A stretch of 64,000 bases of DNA from Anser cygnoides (lineage: Eukaryota > Chordata > Aves > Anseriformes > Anatidae). A model generated the notes under the pieces. It saw only the letters and a program-made list of their open reading frames with translations. It searched no databases and was not told where the DNA came from. This document shows positions 47,001 to 58,100 of this stretch, piece after piece. The number at the start of each line of letters is the position of its first letter. Positions within the stretch are counted from its first letter, which is position 1. A program made the translations under genes and the position numbers. Location: NCBI RefSeq assembly GCF_040182565.1, contig NC_089888.1, positions 10,704,501 through 10,768,500 of the forward strand. The letters run 5' to 3'.

Positions 47001-50000
47001 AATTTCAGACTGCCTGATGTAAAATTTTTGGTTTTATTTTTAGATGAAAACACCAGTATTATGAAATTTCCCATACTATCCTTTGAGGAATATTAGCATT
47101 ATTATTATATCAGCTCTAAAATTATTTGTTAGTGTATATTAACTTCATGACTAAGACTTTTCTTGGGATCTAACACAGCAAGACTTTTCTGCTGAAGTGT
47201 GAGACACTTCCTGTCTCACTAACCTATCACGGTATTTTCAAAATCTTGGTTATCTGTGTGTGAGGTTTGTAATAAGCACAAGCTCCATGTAATGAATGAC
47301 TGGCATAAAAAGATTTACATATGCCCATTGTTGAATAGTGGCTTCTTGTCTTTTCCAGAATTTGCTATAGAGATTTATGTGAACACTTAATATTTGCCAG
47401 AATTTGCAGAATTACACAGTTAAGAATGCACTGCTTGGCAGTTTAATTTACTATGCTTGCATTATTACAGAGTTACACATCTGTCTCTAAGAGACAGTGG
47501 GAGGAACAACTGTATTTCAGGCATAAAGTATTTCAGGCCACTCAGTAAGAGCATGGCTTAAGCAGGCATCGCACCAAGTGGTATTAGGGGTTTAGATCCA
47601 GTTCCAGCTGGCACATTGTGTTGGTTTTGTTATACTGTCCTTTGAAACTGAGTTACCTTTTGGTAAATGAGTTGCTTCTAAGTCATTTAATTCTACATTC
47701 ATTTAATTTTCTACATTACAACTGCAATTATATTGGAATGTTTTGCTTACAGACTTGTTTTCATTTTGTTCATTTAAATGTTGTATGATGTCATTAAACT
47801 GAGATTTATACATTTCTGTGACAAAAATGTGTGTTAGTTGTTCCAGGCAATTTGGCAAAGAAAATGATGCCTAGTTGGCAGCTGAGAGGGAAACAAGGAA
47901 ATGTTTTTTTTTTTTGAAGGATTTGTACTGTAGTCATCTCTTCCTTAGTTCCTCTGCATTAGGTAAAACACCTGCCAGTAATTTCATATTCCTCATGTTC
48001 TACTTACCATATTTTCAACTACTGCCTAATTAACCAGCTCCTTACAAATCTCATCTATGAAGATACAGGGAAATGTAATACAGGCTTGTGCAAATATCAA
48101 TAATACATACCTCTAACTTCTGCTGATACAACTGCAATTTGAAGTGTTATAAAAACCCTGCATTAATTAGATGATTGCATCATGTTCTAGTTGATGCTAG
48201 GAATTCCTCTGCTTATGTTTTAAGACATGATTCAATTCCAGTCTCAGGTTTTATTGAATTAGAGCCACTCATAACATCCTTTGGTACCATGACCACTGTG
48301 ATTTATTGGCAGGTGTGTAAACTTGATTGCAAGTGAGGTTTATGACTTGAGTATTGCTATAGCAACATTTAAAAAATAAGCTGTAAATATGAGTGCCTCA
48401 TCCCTGTTCTATGTGGCCGATCAGAAGGAGCAGGACTTGTAAGAAAATGTGATTCGGATAGGAAGTGATATTGTAAATATTAAAACAAAGATGATGAGAA
48501 ATGTCTCTGTTTGCATGTAGTAGATTATGTGGATCACCATGATAAATTCTAACCGATAAATCATAAAGAAATCAACTCCTTAGATGTATTAGAGTAGGCT
48601 TTGGTTATTTGAACACTCTTACTATCAATTCTGAATTAATTGTTTCTGTGGTGGTGATGGGAAAGACCATACCATCTGCCTTTTACCACGGCACTGTTGT
48701 TATAATAAATACCACCACATGCGGCATCATTCTCATCCCTGAGCAGTGGAAGCAGCAGCAGCTTGCTGTAGGACTGCACTGCTGGTTGCACCCATCTCTG
48801 TGCCCACTTCTATATCCGGCTGCTTTTCCCAGATGCTTTCCCCATTTGCATTTGTTTCTCCCCTTGTTCTAGGCAGGACTGGCTCCAAATCATTGCTCTT
48901 TCCCTCTAGCAATACTTTCCTCTCATGCTCTTGTGTACACTTATTTCAGCACAGCTCCATTTCTTCATCTAGCTGCTGTGTAATGCACAGAGCCCAGCAA
49001 AAATAAGGGGAAAAGGATAGGCTTCTAGTTACATCTCACAATATGCTGGAGTGAGGCAGGTGATGGACTGTTATATTTAGCTTTGCAAGTTATAACTCAA
49101 TTTATTTATTTATTTATTAGCTAGTAAATGATAAAAGTATCGTGGCTTCCAATTGTCTAAAATAAAACCTGGAAAGGTTTTGAGCATGTGCCATTTCAGC
49201 TCCAAAGTAAACTGTTTTGAAAGGTATGTCGATTCTACCGAGTGAGAAAAATTGTAATGATTTGTCTCAGTTTTCTTACTCACTTTGTATTGTTCCAAGT
49301 GTAGATATGAGGCAGCGGAGGATCAGGCTGGCCTCTCATGTTTGAACAACTGGGCTGTAGAAAGGCCTTGATATACCTCTGTAGATGCCTCTTGGCACAG
49401 GAAAGTGAGCACAGCCATGGTCAAGAGTTTTGTACAGGGAGTACAAGAGTTTCAGTACAGGGAGTTTTGCATCTGTATTTTCCTTTTTGGAATAATCAAC
49501 CAAGATAGCAGTCTACAGAAAAGGTGAGCATTATGCCAAGATATGCTCAGTTTTAGCTGATCATATTGTATTATATCATTTAGAATATTATAACTCTTTG
49601 GAGTTATTCTTGTATTTTGGATGTCAAAAGTTCATTCTGTTTATATGCATATAGGACAAGGACAATGCAAAAGGCAGATTTTTTTATTCTTCTTACATTT
49701 TTTCTTCTTCTTACACTTAACTGTGGTTTGCCACATTGCCATTCTTGGATACTGCCCCTGCACTGCTATTGCACTTCTGTATAGTACTAAGGCATTGTAC
49801 AAAATTGCAATGTTGTACTAAGCTATCAAAATAGTACATATTAATCAACAGCTGTACTGTCTGGAAGTGCTGCTAATTTGGCATTGAATGGCAGATTTTA
49901 CTAACCTACTATGGAGATGGGTGGGAGATCTGATAGGTTCATTTTGTTGTTCCTTGACAGGTTACGCTCTATCTTCTCCTCGATTACCATGTGAGACTTG

Positions 50001-50059
50001 GTGGCTCTGAGCAAACTGTAGCAGAGCAATAGGCTTAGGAAGAGGTTCTTTCTTTCCAT
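43891..50059 (-). CDS. ASIP: Agouti signalling protein, 3 coding exons, 130 aa
   Basis: Secreted paracrine antagonist of melanocortin receptors (MC1R in melanocytes), switching pigment synthesis from eumelanin to pheomelanin. Exons on the - strand: 50059-49906, 46430-46369, 44067-43891; spliced frame 393 nt including TAA, GT-AG junctions. Domains: hydrophobic signal peptide (about residues 1-20, core LFLSLLLCYSLL); N-glycosylation sequons at Asn33 and Asn41; conserved NLSDLPPISIVDLTKRSQ; basic KKSSKKKAELKKPPKPRP linker; and a Cys-rich domain with Cys91, 98, 105, 106, 109, 112, 114, 121, 123 and 130, spaced C-x6-C-x6-CC-x2-C-x2-C-x-C-x6-C-x-C-x6-C as in agouti and AgRP. The receptor-contact loop reads CRIFQTIC where mammals have RFF. 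The 5' UTR lies almost wholly in upstream exons not found here. Convergent with AHCY. Confidence 0.97.
44068..46368 (-). other. ASIP: ASIP intron between coding exons 2 and 3
   Basis: Phase 0 intron, donor AAG|GTAGGT at 46368. Holds an antisense solo LTR (44294-44895), which starts 227 bp upstream of the terminal exon in ASIP orientation. A short CTATCGTGAC direct repeat lies near 45698-45726. Otherwise nothing recognised. Confidence 0.85.
44294..44895 (+). mobile_element. Solo LTR of an endogenous retrovirus (ERVL-like, avian)
   Basis: About 600 bp beginning TGTATTGGGTCTGGCTGGGA and ending GCTGGGTAAAACCACA, that is with TG...CA ends. Internal marks are GGAGTTAACTTTCCCTGCAG, a CAATAAAAGG box at 44559 that may act as TATA-like or poly(A) element, and a pyrimidine-rich 3' part with TTATCTCAACC. 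I recognise this as a common avian LTR type but am unsure of the family name. No internal retroviral genes flank it, so it is a solo LTR. The flanking bases show no clear target duplication. Antisense to ASIP. Confidence 0.75.
46369..46430 (-). CDS. ASIP: ASIP middle coding exon
   Basis: 62 nt, residues 52 (split) to 72: DLTKRSQRVSRKEAENKKSSK. Acceptor CTCTTTGAAG, donor AAG|GTAGGT. The first base of Asp52 comes from the preceding exon. Confidence 0.96.
46431..49905 (-). other. ASIP: ASIP intron between coding exons 1 and 2
   Basis: Phase 1 intron, donor GTTAGT at 49905. AT-rich and transposon-poor; contains a G-run near 46968-46986 and a (TTTA)n microsatellite at about 49100-49119. No gene recognised. 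Confidence 0.85.
49100..49119. repeat. (TTTA)n microsatellite
   Basis: Five tandem TTTA-type units in the ASIP intron. Confidence 0.85.
49906..50059 (-). CDS. ASIP: ASIP first coding exon (signal peptide and N-terminus)
   Basis: 154 nt, residues 1-51 plus the first base of Asp52. Start chosen because MERKNLFLSLLLCY is the agouti-type N-terminus with signal peptide, and because the acceptor TTTTTCTCCCCAG ends one base before the ATG. The donor is taken as GTAG|GTTAGT because only this gives in-frame V-D-L-T-K across the next junction; an alternative GTAGGT four bases upstream would break the frame. Confidence 0.95.
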
Positions 50060-50060
50060 C

Positions 50061-51974
50061 CTGGGGAGAAAAAATCCCATTGTCAAAAAAACAAGATCAG
50101 TCAAAACTTGTATGTAGAAGAGAAGCAAGAAATGAGTCTCAGCAATGGTTTGCTATTGTGTTGAGCAATTTTATCAACATACCTTTGACAAGTTTTGGAG
50201 ACCCTCCCTCTGTTGCCACAACCTTTTAAAGATGATAGCGAACAGAGGCAGAGGCACTGACTCGTACCTTCAGGATGCACCCTGCCTGGTCTCATGGACT
50301 TTCCTACATCCCCTTGATTTAAGTGCCCTCTGACTGCATCTTTGCCTGCAGTATGTAGTGCTGTGTTCCTGCAGGCTCTGCCTCTCAGCTCAGGCACCTG
50401 GGAGGCCAAAAGCAGACCTGACCTTTGAAAGCTGAGGAAGACATTGAGTACCTCAGATTTTTAATATATCCCTGCTCCACTGAGAACCTGAGTTCCTCTC
50501 AATGGGCCCAAGGCCTCCCTTGGCAGTGTCACTGCTGGCTGTGTGGATGGGCACCATCACCATCAATAATCATCATAGCAAAAGTACTTTTACGGACTTG
50601 CTATCCACACAATCTGCATGTGGCAAAGACAGAATGGAGTACAGTGGGTCTCCTTGTGCACGCATCTATCCCCTCCCTCTGGCCATAAGTGCAAGATTGG
50701 TGTGAAAGGCTTTTTTTTCTGTGGAAAACATCCTGTATATTGCCTATCTGCTACTGACCATAATCAAAAATCCCTTTTTTATTTTTACTTATTTATTTTT
50801 TTTCTGTTTAGGGTATTTTCAAGACATACCCTGAGACTATTTTTATAATTCTCCTCTAATGCCTCTACTTGCTGGTATCAGCTCTGTTTCTTCTCCAGCC
50901 TACTTATTTTCCCTTTGGCTTTCCAGAAGTTACTCTGGCGGCAGAACTGCAGGTGAAGCTCGGTGGTTACATATCTGCAGCTTGGGGATTTCATTCATCT
51001 GCCCAACGTGTTGCCAGATGAGTGTGTCTTCCCGATGCCCCTGCGATGCAGGACACCAATCCACTCCCTGCTGTGGCCAGCTGGCAGCAAGAACCCAGTT
51101 TTCCCCTTTTATAAAAAGGGGTTTAAGTAAATCCTTAATCACCTGCAGAAAACAGTGCAATTCTTAACTTGTTTTTAGCCAAAAAAATAACGTGAATTTC
51201 TAGGATTAAAATTTTCATAGGTTGCCAATGTGATACATCTATATTTCTGCTTCCTCTTTAAATTGAAGAAAGGCTATGAAATACTATTGAGTCAAGTCTG
51301 GCAAAGGGCATAGGAGGGCTTCTTTCAGTTCATTCTCATTACTTTTGTTCTTCCTTTCAGACTCTTTTCCCCTAGTTTTTTGTTTTTTTTTTTTTGTTTT
51401 CATTCCCAGGTACAGAGGCCCAGCACCAGGCACTGTCTGTTCTCTAGTTTTTCAGTACCATAACCACAATGAGTTTACTAAAACAAATTCTGCATGTTGT
51501 ACAGAGAAAAGTGTACAGAGACAAGTGTACAGAGACAAGCATTTGAAGCTGTTTGTTAAATTTCATTGTGATTTTAACTTAAGCATCTTGCTGAAGTTAT
51601 TGAACTCATTCTACCTTTCTTGCTCCCCTACTCCTTTTATTTCTATTTTCTGATTTCTGTTTCTACCTTTTGTTTCTTTTCATTTTCAGCTATCCCCTAT
51701 GTCCTGTTGCTTTTGACATGGAGATTCCTTAGACAAAAGCATTTCATGCATTTATTTTTTTTTCCTTTTTGTACTCTTTCATTGTTTCCCTACCCAGTTC
51801 TCATCATCCCCAACTGGATATTCCTGAGGAATAGAGTGGAAATTGAATATGTCACAGTACACAGGCCAAGTTCGAACACTTAAGTTTGAGTGAAAAAAAA
51901 ATCCAAACTTGACAACTTTTGGATTTCAAATAATAGAAGGGAAAGAACTGGATGTATTGATCACATCACGACAG
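50061..51974 (-). other. ASIP: Sequence 5' of the ASIP coding exons (intron, possible non-coding exons)
   Basis: In ASIP orientation this lies immediately upstream of the first coding exon, so it is intronic if the first exon is further right. No non-coding exon could be fixed. It contains a three-copy 14-bp tandem repeat at 51498-51539 and T-rich tracts. Confidence 0.6.
51498..51539. repeat. 14-bp unit in three tandem copies
   Basis: Unit TGTACAGAGACAAG at 51498-51511 (one difference), 51512-51525 and 51526-51539. The last two copies are identical. Confidence 0.9.
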
Positions 51975-52579
51975 TGACAGTGTGATGCAGCATGAGGAAA
52001 ATGGGAGAGAAGCAGCCCTGCAGCCCCCAAGGTGAGTGCAGCAGGAGGCAGGAGGTGCTCCAGGCTCACAGCAGCAGTTCCCCTGCGGCCTGGGGAGAGG
52101 CCCCTGGTGGAGCAGGCTGTCCCCCTGCAGCCCATGGGTCCCACACGGAGCAGATCTCCACGCTGCAGCCCGTGGAGGAGCCCCCGGTGGAGCAGGTGGG
52201 TGTGGGGGGAGCTGCCACCTGTGGGTGACCCATGTTGGAGCAGTTGTTCTTTAAGGACCCTTCCAACCCAAACCATTCTGTGATTCTATGAACTGGGAGT
52301 GAAGCTAAGCCTGGGAAGAAGGGGGTAGGGGAAATTATTGTTTGTTTTTGTTGTTGTTGTTGTTTGTTTCTCACTATAGCATTCTATTTTTAATCGACAA
52401 TAAATTAAATCTTCCCTAAGTCAAGTCTGTTTTTCCTGTGATTGTAATTGGTGAGCGGTCTCCCTGTCCTTATCAATCCATGAGTTTTTTCTCTGTGTTT
52501 TCTCCTGCTGTGCTGCTGAGGAGAGGGAGTGACAGAGCAGCTTGCTGGGCACTTATCAGTCAGCCAGGGTTAACCCACA
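51975..52579 (+). mobile_element. LTR remnant fused with a CR1-like tail
   Basis: The first part (to about 52230) is a GC-rich, degenerate repeated text of CTGCAGCCC(A/G)TGG and GGAGCAG units. At 52231-52292 comes a sense CR1-type 3' tail (GGACCCTTCCAACCCAAACC, then ATTCTGTGATTCTATGA). The rest (52293-52579) matches the 3' part of an avian LTR: a poly(A) signal AATAAA at 52399-52404, AGTCAAGTCTGTTTTTCCTG, GTAATTGGTGAGCGGTCTCC, and an end at GGGTTAACCCACA. I cannot name the family. It may be an LTR carrying CR1-like text or two adjacent insertions. Confidence 0.6.
52341..52369. repeat. (GTT)n-rich simple repeat
   Basis: TTTGTTTTTGTTGTTGTTGT-type tract inside the LTR remnant. Confidence 0.75.
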
Positions 52580-52872
52580 GCACTAATACACTGTTACTAC
52601 ATTCTCACAGTTAAAACTTCACAGTTTTAAAGGCATCTTACTAAAATATACCTTTCCCTCATTTCCTTGATTGTATCAAATGGTTTTCTTATATTTTCGA
52701 AAAAGTAAAATGTGCTACAATGAAAATTGTTTCAGAGTTCCCTCTTACTTTGGAAAAGGAAAGCAATTCGTTGGGTAGCTAGATATGTTCTATCTCTGCA
52801 GCAAATTTGGCTGTACTAACTTTGAGCAATACTCTTCTTGTGTCTGTATTACCTGTTCCTTGATTAAATAAA
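52580..52872. other. Unassigned sequence between two transposons
   Basis: AT-leaning, no feature recognised. Confidence 0.6.
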
Positions 52873-55172
52873 GAATCATAGAATCAGAGCATAACCCAAG
52901 TTGGAAGGGACCCACAAAGATCATCAAGTCCAACTCCTGACTCCACACAGGTCTACCCAAAAATCAGAATTCAGACCATATGACTAAGTGCACAGTCCAA
53001 ATGCTTCTTAAACTCTGACAGGCTTGGTGCCGTGACTACATCCCTCGGGAGCCTGTTCCAGTGCGTGACAACCCTCTCAGTGAAGAACCTCTTCCTGACA
53101 TCCAGCCCGAACCTCCCCTGTCGCAGCTTGACACCATTCCCTCGGGTCCTATCTCTGGTCACTAAAGAGAATAGATTGGCGCCTGCCCCTCCACTCCCCC
53201 TTGTGAGGAAGCTGTAGACCGCGATGAGGTCTCCCCTCAGCCTCCTCTTTTCCAGGCTGAACAGGCCCAGTGACCTCAGCCGCTCCTCATACGTCTTCCC
53301 CGCTAGGCCCTTCACCATCTTTGTAGCCCTTCTCTGGATGCTCTCCAACAGTTTCATGTCCTTTTTGTACTGTGGTGCACAGAACTGCACACAGTGCTTG
53401 AGGTGAGGCTGCACCAGCGCGGAGTAGAGCGGGACAATCACTTCCCTTGACCGACTAGCAATGCCGTGCTTGATGCACCCCAGGGTATGGTTGGTTCTCC
53501 TGGCTTCTGACACACTGCTGGCTCATGTTCAGCTTGCTGCCAACCACAACCCCCAGATCCCTCTCTGCGGGGCTGCGCTCCAACATCTCGTTGCCCAGTC
53601 TGTACGTATAGCCAGGGTTGCCCCGTCCCAGGTGCAGGACCCAGCACTTGCTCCTGTTGAACTTCATGCGGTTGGTGATTACCCAGCTCTCCAATCTGTC
53701 CAGATCTCTCTGCAAGGCCTTTCCACTGTCAACAGAGTCAACAGCTCCTCACAGTTTAGTATTGTCAGCAAACTTGCCCAAAAACACCTTCTAGTCCTAC
53801 ATCCAAATTATTTGAGAAAACATTGAAAAGACCTGGCCCTAAAATGGAGCTTTGGGGGACCTTACTGGTGACTGGCTGCCAGCCTGATGTAGCCCCAGTT
53901 ACCATAACCCTTTGAGCCCTACCCGTCAGCCAGTTGTTCACCCATTGCATGATGTGAAAAAAATCCCTTTCCCCCTCTGAGAGAGGTGCATCCCATCTGG
54001 TGCCAGCAGGCCTGGTGTCGCATAGACCTTCCCATGATCAACAAACCCAAAGTTCTGGTGGTTGCACCAGACCCATGGAGCCATGGAGTCTTGGAGCCAT
54101 GCACTGATGAGCTGAGTCTGCCTTTTGATGTTGATCCCTGCTACTGGAAGGATGGAGGCAAACACAACCTGCGCCCCTGATCTGTTAACCAGTTGCCCCA
54201 AAGCCCTGAAGTCCCTTTTGATTGCCCTTGGACTTCTCCTTGCTACTTCGTCACTACTAGCTTGAAAAACCAGTAGTGGGTAGTAGTCAGAGGGCTGTAC
54301 CAGGTGAGTGACTTTTCTAGCTATGTCTCTTACCCGAGCCCCAGGGAGGCAGCAGACTTCCCTGTGGTCTGGGTCCGGACAGCAAATTGGACCCTCTGTC
54401 CCTTTCAGAAGGGAGTCCTCTATGATGACAACCCTTCTTTCTTTCTTGGTAGGAGAGGTGATGTGGGGGGTAGGTTTCCTTGCCTTAGGCACCCCTTCCA
54501 ACTGGGATGGGCTTTCGTCTACATCATCGTTTGCTTGACTGCCAATTTCCAGAGCCTCATACCTCTTGCGTAAGGATACCCAGGAAGGCGAGGTAGGCAG
54601 GGAGAGGGCATGCCTACCACCCCAAACAGAAATCTGCTTCCATTCGCCCCCATGACCTAGATTCCCTCCTGCTGCCTGGTGGGATAGGGGAACCTTTGTG
54701 TCTTGTGTGGTGGCTGTCTCGTGAGTCTGTCTCGGGGTGGGCAGAGTATGCTTCCACCAGTCAATTTCCCTCTCTGACTCCCTGATGCTCCTCAGTCTGT
54801 TCACCTCCTCCTGGAGCTCTGCCACCAGGCTGAGCAATTCTTCAACCTGGGCACACCTCCCACAGACATACCCACCGCTGCTGCTGTCGGACACCGACAG
54901 AAGACTCGGGCACACCCTGCAGCCCAAGGCCTAGACGGCCACGTGTTTCCCTGAGATCTTTGTATGGTAGCCACATCGCTAGATGTGGCTGGAGAGGTCA
55001 CAAGGGATGCAGAGGCCAAGGCTTTCTGCTGGGTGGATACCATGGCTGGGCTCTTTGCGAGCAGGTTACAACCACTGTTGGAAAACAGCAGTGACAGTGC
55101 ACTCCCTGCTTGCCCGGCCTGCATGAACTGCCGGGCCCTGCCCGCTCTATTCACCGTGCTCCTGGTCCAAAT
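52873..55172 (-). mobile_element. CR1 LINE with 5' region and ORF1, internally deleted
   Basis: A 2.3-kb CR1 in - orientation that keeps both ends (full-length CR1 is about 4.5 kb). From the right: a 5' part (about 55172-54928, with MVSTQQKALASASLVTSPATS in one frame), ORF1 (54927-about 53960), then directly the ORF2 RT segment QWVNNWLTGRAQRVMV (53945), RDLDRLESWVITNRMKFN, NTLGCIKHGIASRSREVIV, WNRLPRDVV, and the 3' UTR ending on the + strand as AAGAATCATAGAATCAGAG at 52871-52889. Endonuclease and most of RT, about 2 kb, are missing. Unlike most genomic copies it is not 5'-truncated. Confidence 0.9.
53960..54927 (-). pseudogene. CR1 ORF1 (zinc motif, coiled coil, SGNH esterase), decayed and truncated
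   Basis: An open frame of about 320 codons within the internally deleted CR1. Visible parts: CRVC and VCGRC cysteine pairs near residues 3-24; a heptad-like coiled coil VEELLSLVAELQEEVNRLRS at about 28-47; and an SGNH/GDSL-type esterase region from about residue 168. In the nucleophile block the usual GDS reads EDS; the GTND-type block reads ASSD; the terminal block DGMHLSQRG is kept. CR1-clade ORF1 esterases are known. The loss of two blocks suggests no activity. The frame runs through the deletion junction (about 53955-53965) for a few codons and then stops. Confidence 0.8.
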
Positions 55173-58100
55173 ATCTCATATCACGCATGTACGTTACAAA
55201 AGCATCAATATATAACATTGATGGCATCCTCTGCAGTCTATTCCTGTTAAAAGTAGTCATCATTTGATCACCAGAAGAAAACAGACCCTTCCTTTTTTCT
55301 GTGTCTGATCTCTATACACACAGCTGCAGTTGCAGAAGTTGTACAGACTGCATCAACCCTGCTTACAGGCTGCCTGAGGCTTCCTGAGCACAGTTCAGAG
55401 CGGTAAGTGAGGCGCCCAGCTAATCTACACAGATTTGTCATGCAGGAATACACGATGTCTACCATGACTTGGCTTATATATATTTAAAATCCCTGATTTA
55501 CAGATGTTGTATTTATTACCGTTATATATAAATGAAGTCATTTTAAACTCTCTATGTGTTTATATAAGTGGGGGATAACTCAGCACACAGAGACTCCTTC
55601 AAAATACACTGAGTTTATTTTCATTTTCTGCAGCTACACTGGTCTGTCAAAACCCTTGTAGTTATATAAACCAGATGCCACACAGTTTAAAACAAAATCA
55701 CTTGAGCTTAGATGGGCTGAAAAGGAAGAAAGTAAATTTCCATTTTGAGGATTTTCAGCAGAGCCCCCTGTGCCATAAATTCATCGTAGCTCAAGTCTTA
55801 GTATGGTAATAAAGTGTGAGAATCAGTCTTTACAGTAGCTAGAATCTATGACTCACTGGGGTTCAGAGATCAATTGCGTTGGGATTAGAGTCCTATTAGG
55901 AGAGAAACTTGTCCATTACACTTGCTATAACTCACTAAAATGTTCACTGCTTGCTCTCCTCCCTGCTATTGCTCATTCAGAGCCTACTAGAGCCATCTCT
56001 GTCCACTGTTTTCATTGTTCAGGATGGAAAGGGCAACGAACAGAGATTTAAATTATGGGAGAAAATATTTAAATGAGGTATAAGGAAAACCTTTCAAATA
56101 TTTGTGATAGGGAAATATTGGAATAGCTTGCCTGGAGGTAATTATGCATTCTCCAGAGTCAGAGATATTGAGGAATGAATTAGATATATCTGTCAGTCTG
56201 GTCTGCTGTATCACTTATATTTAAAACTAACACATGTAAAATCAATGAAGCAGGCAAAATTACACCCTCTTCAAAACTAGCCAGTGTGATGGTGTGTGTA
56301 AAGCAAAGGGATGGATCCTCATTTCACATTTCATACAGATGTTAGATACTATAAGTGAGGGTGGAGTGAATTTTAAAACTGAGAATAGTCTGTTAATAAT
56401 GGAAACAATGAGACACAACTAATATTGAAGGAAACAACTTTGAATGATGGGAGCTGTTGTTCCAGTAAAGTGGAGAAGGCACAGGGAATCAATAATTTTA
56501 AATTTGTAGTGATCAGTATGAAGGATGGGGTTCTTGTAAATTATTTTATGGATACTGCCTGTAACATGGCTGTTAGGCTTGTTACTGTATGTTTATATTA
56601 GATTTAGAAGTGACTATTGAACTGATGATTTAGAAGAGCTCTTGAGAAAATAGTCAGAAGCTGCTACAATAAGACTGGATAAACAATATGCTGCTAAATA
56701 TTTAGGGGAGAGCAGAGTTGTAGTGAAGCTACAGGCTTACAAAACCAAACAGGACCACTGAGATCATATGGTCTGATTTATTCTGTGGCAGGCCATAGAC
56801 CCTGCCTGGATTACACTGCTTAATTCTTAATTAAACCAAGTGATAAAGATTCTGGTACTTTGTTAATCTGATTGCTTCAATTTCATTTTCCAGGACCTGA
56901 ATCCTTCTAAACCTTTCTCTTCACTGTAGATTTTTTTTTTTTAATTCCTGAGAGATGGCTAGCTGAGCAGGTAACTTCCTAATATTCTTCTGGTTCAGCT
57001 GAACAGGTTGAGCCCAAAGAATTACAAAATTATAAAAGAAGTATAAATTACTTTTCTCTCAGTACTTCTGTTATCCACGTGGATATATCCACTATTCAGT
57101 TGTCTATTTTTGCATTAGAAGCAGAGGTAGTGTTCCTTTAGTGACTTTGCTGATGACAAGTGATCTCCTTACTCTACTCTAGGTTTTTTGTAAATCAAGC
57201 TCTCTAAGTCCTTTTCCAGTTTTTCTAAGATCTATGTCAAACCAACACACATGTGATGGCCTTATTATCCATGTAATTGTTTAACTATAAGAAATTATTT
57301 AGCTGTTCCATGACTTACTGAAAATGTTTCCCACCCAGCTTCCCCAGTTAACAGATAGCACCTGCTTTAAATTGGTTACCCAATCTTCCTTCAAAGAGGA
57401 AACGATTCCACTAGTATAGGGTGAAACCACGGGGGTATAGCAAGATGGGTGAACGGGTGAGCAGATTGATCGATCGATCGATCGATCAAAGCACTGACTA
57501 CAGAAGGAACTCCAGATTCCTGCCCTAAGGATTTCAGGGGGAAGGAGTGCTCCTCTTTGATGCTGAATTCTCCTCTCAGTTATGAGATAGTCCCAGCTTG
57601 TAAGGTGACCTGTTAAAGGCTTTGTGGTAAGTGATTTAGACTGGTTGTTTTAAAACAGCTTCAATACTCGTCTTCTGAACAACTGGTGGAATGTAAAGTG
57701 TGTTTGAGTGGTTTTTCTTTTACCCCAATAGTAAAGGTGGTTTTTTTATTTTTGTTTGTTCTGTGTTGTTTTTTATTTTATTTTTTTTCTTTTTAGCTTA
57801 AGTCATATTCTCTCGTGTAATAGATACATATTAGGGGGGCTTTTCTCCCGTGTTATCTATGAGCCCTATTTAGAATCTAATCTGCCCGCATAGGTTATCA
57901 TTTTGATTCCTGTTTGTAAGCAATTCTAATCTTCTCCTTTATTTTTACTAATATCAATTTATTATAAAATCTTTATTTTTTTATTTAATTTTAATTTTAT
58001 TTTTAAAATTTATTTATTTTAAAGCAACATTCTGGTTCTCAAGTTATTTTGAAGTTCAGGGGCAGGACTCTTTGTTTGAAAGCATGCTCCTGCCTCAGTA

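Noticed and set aside
49907..49910. Alternative ASIP splice donor GTAGGT starting at 49909
   Set aside because: It would join ATA to ATTTAAC and break the reading frame; the donor GTTAGT at 49905 restores the conserved VDLTK sequence.
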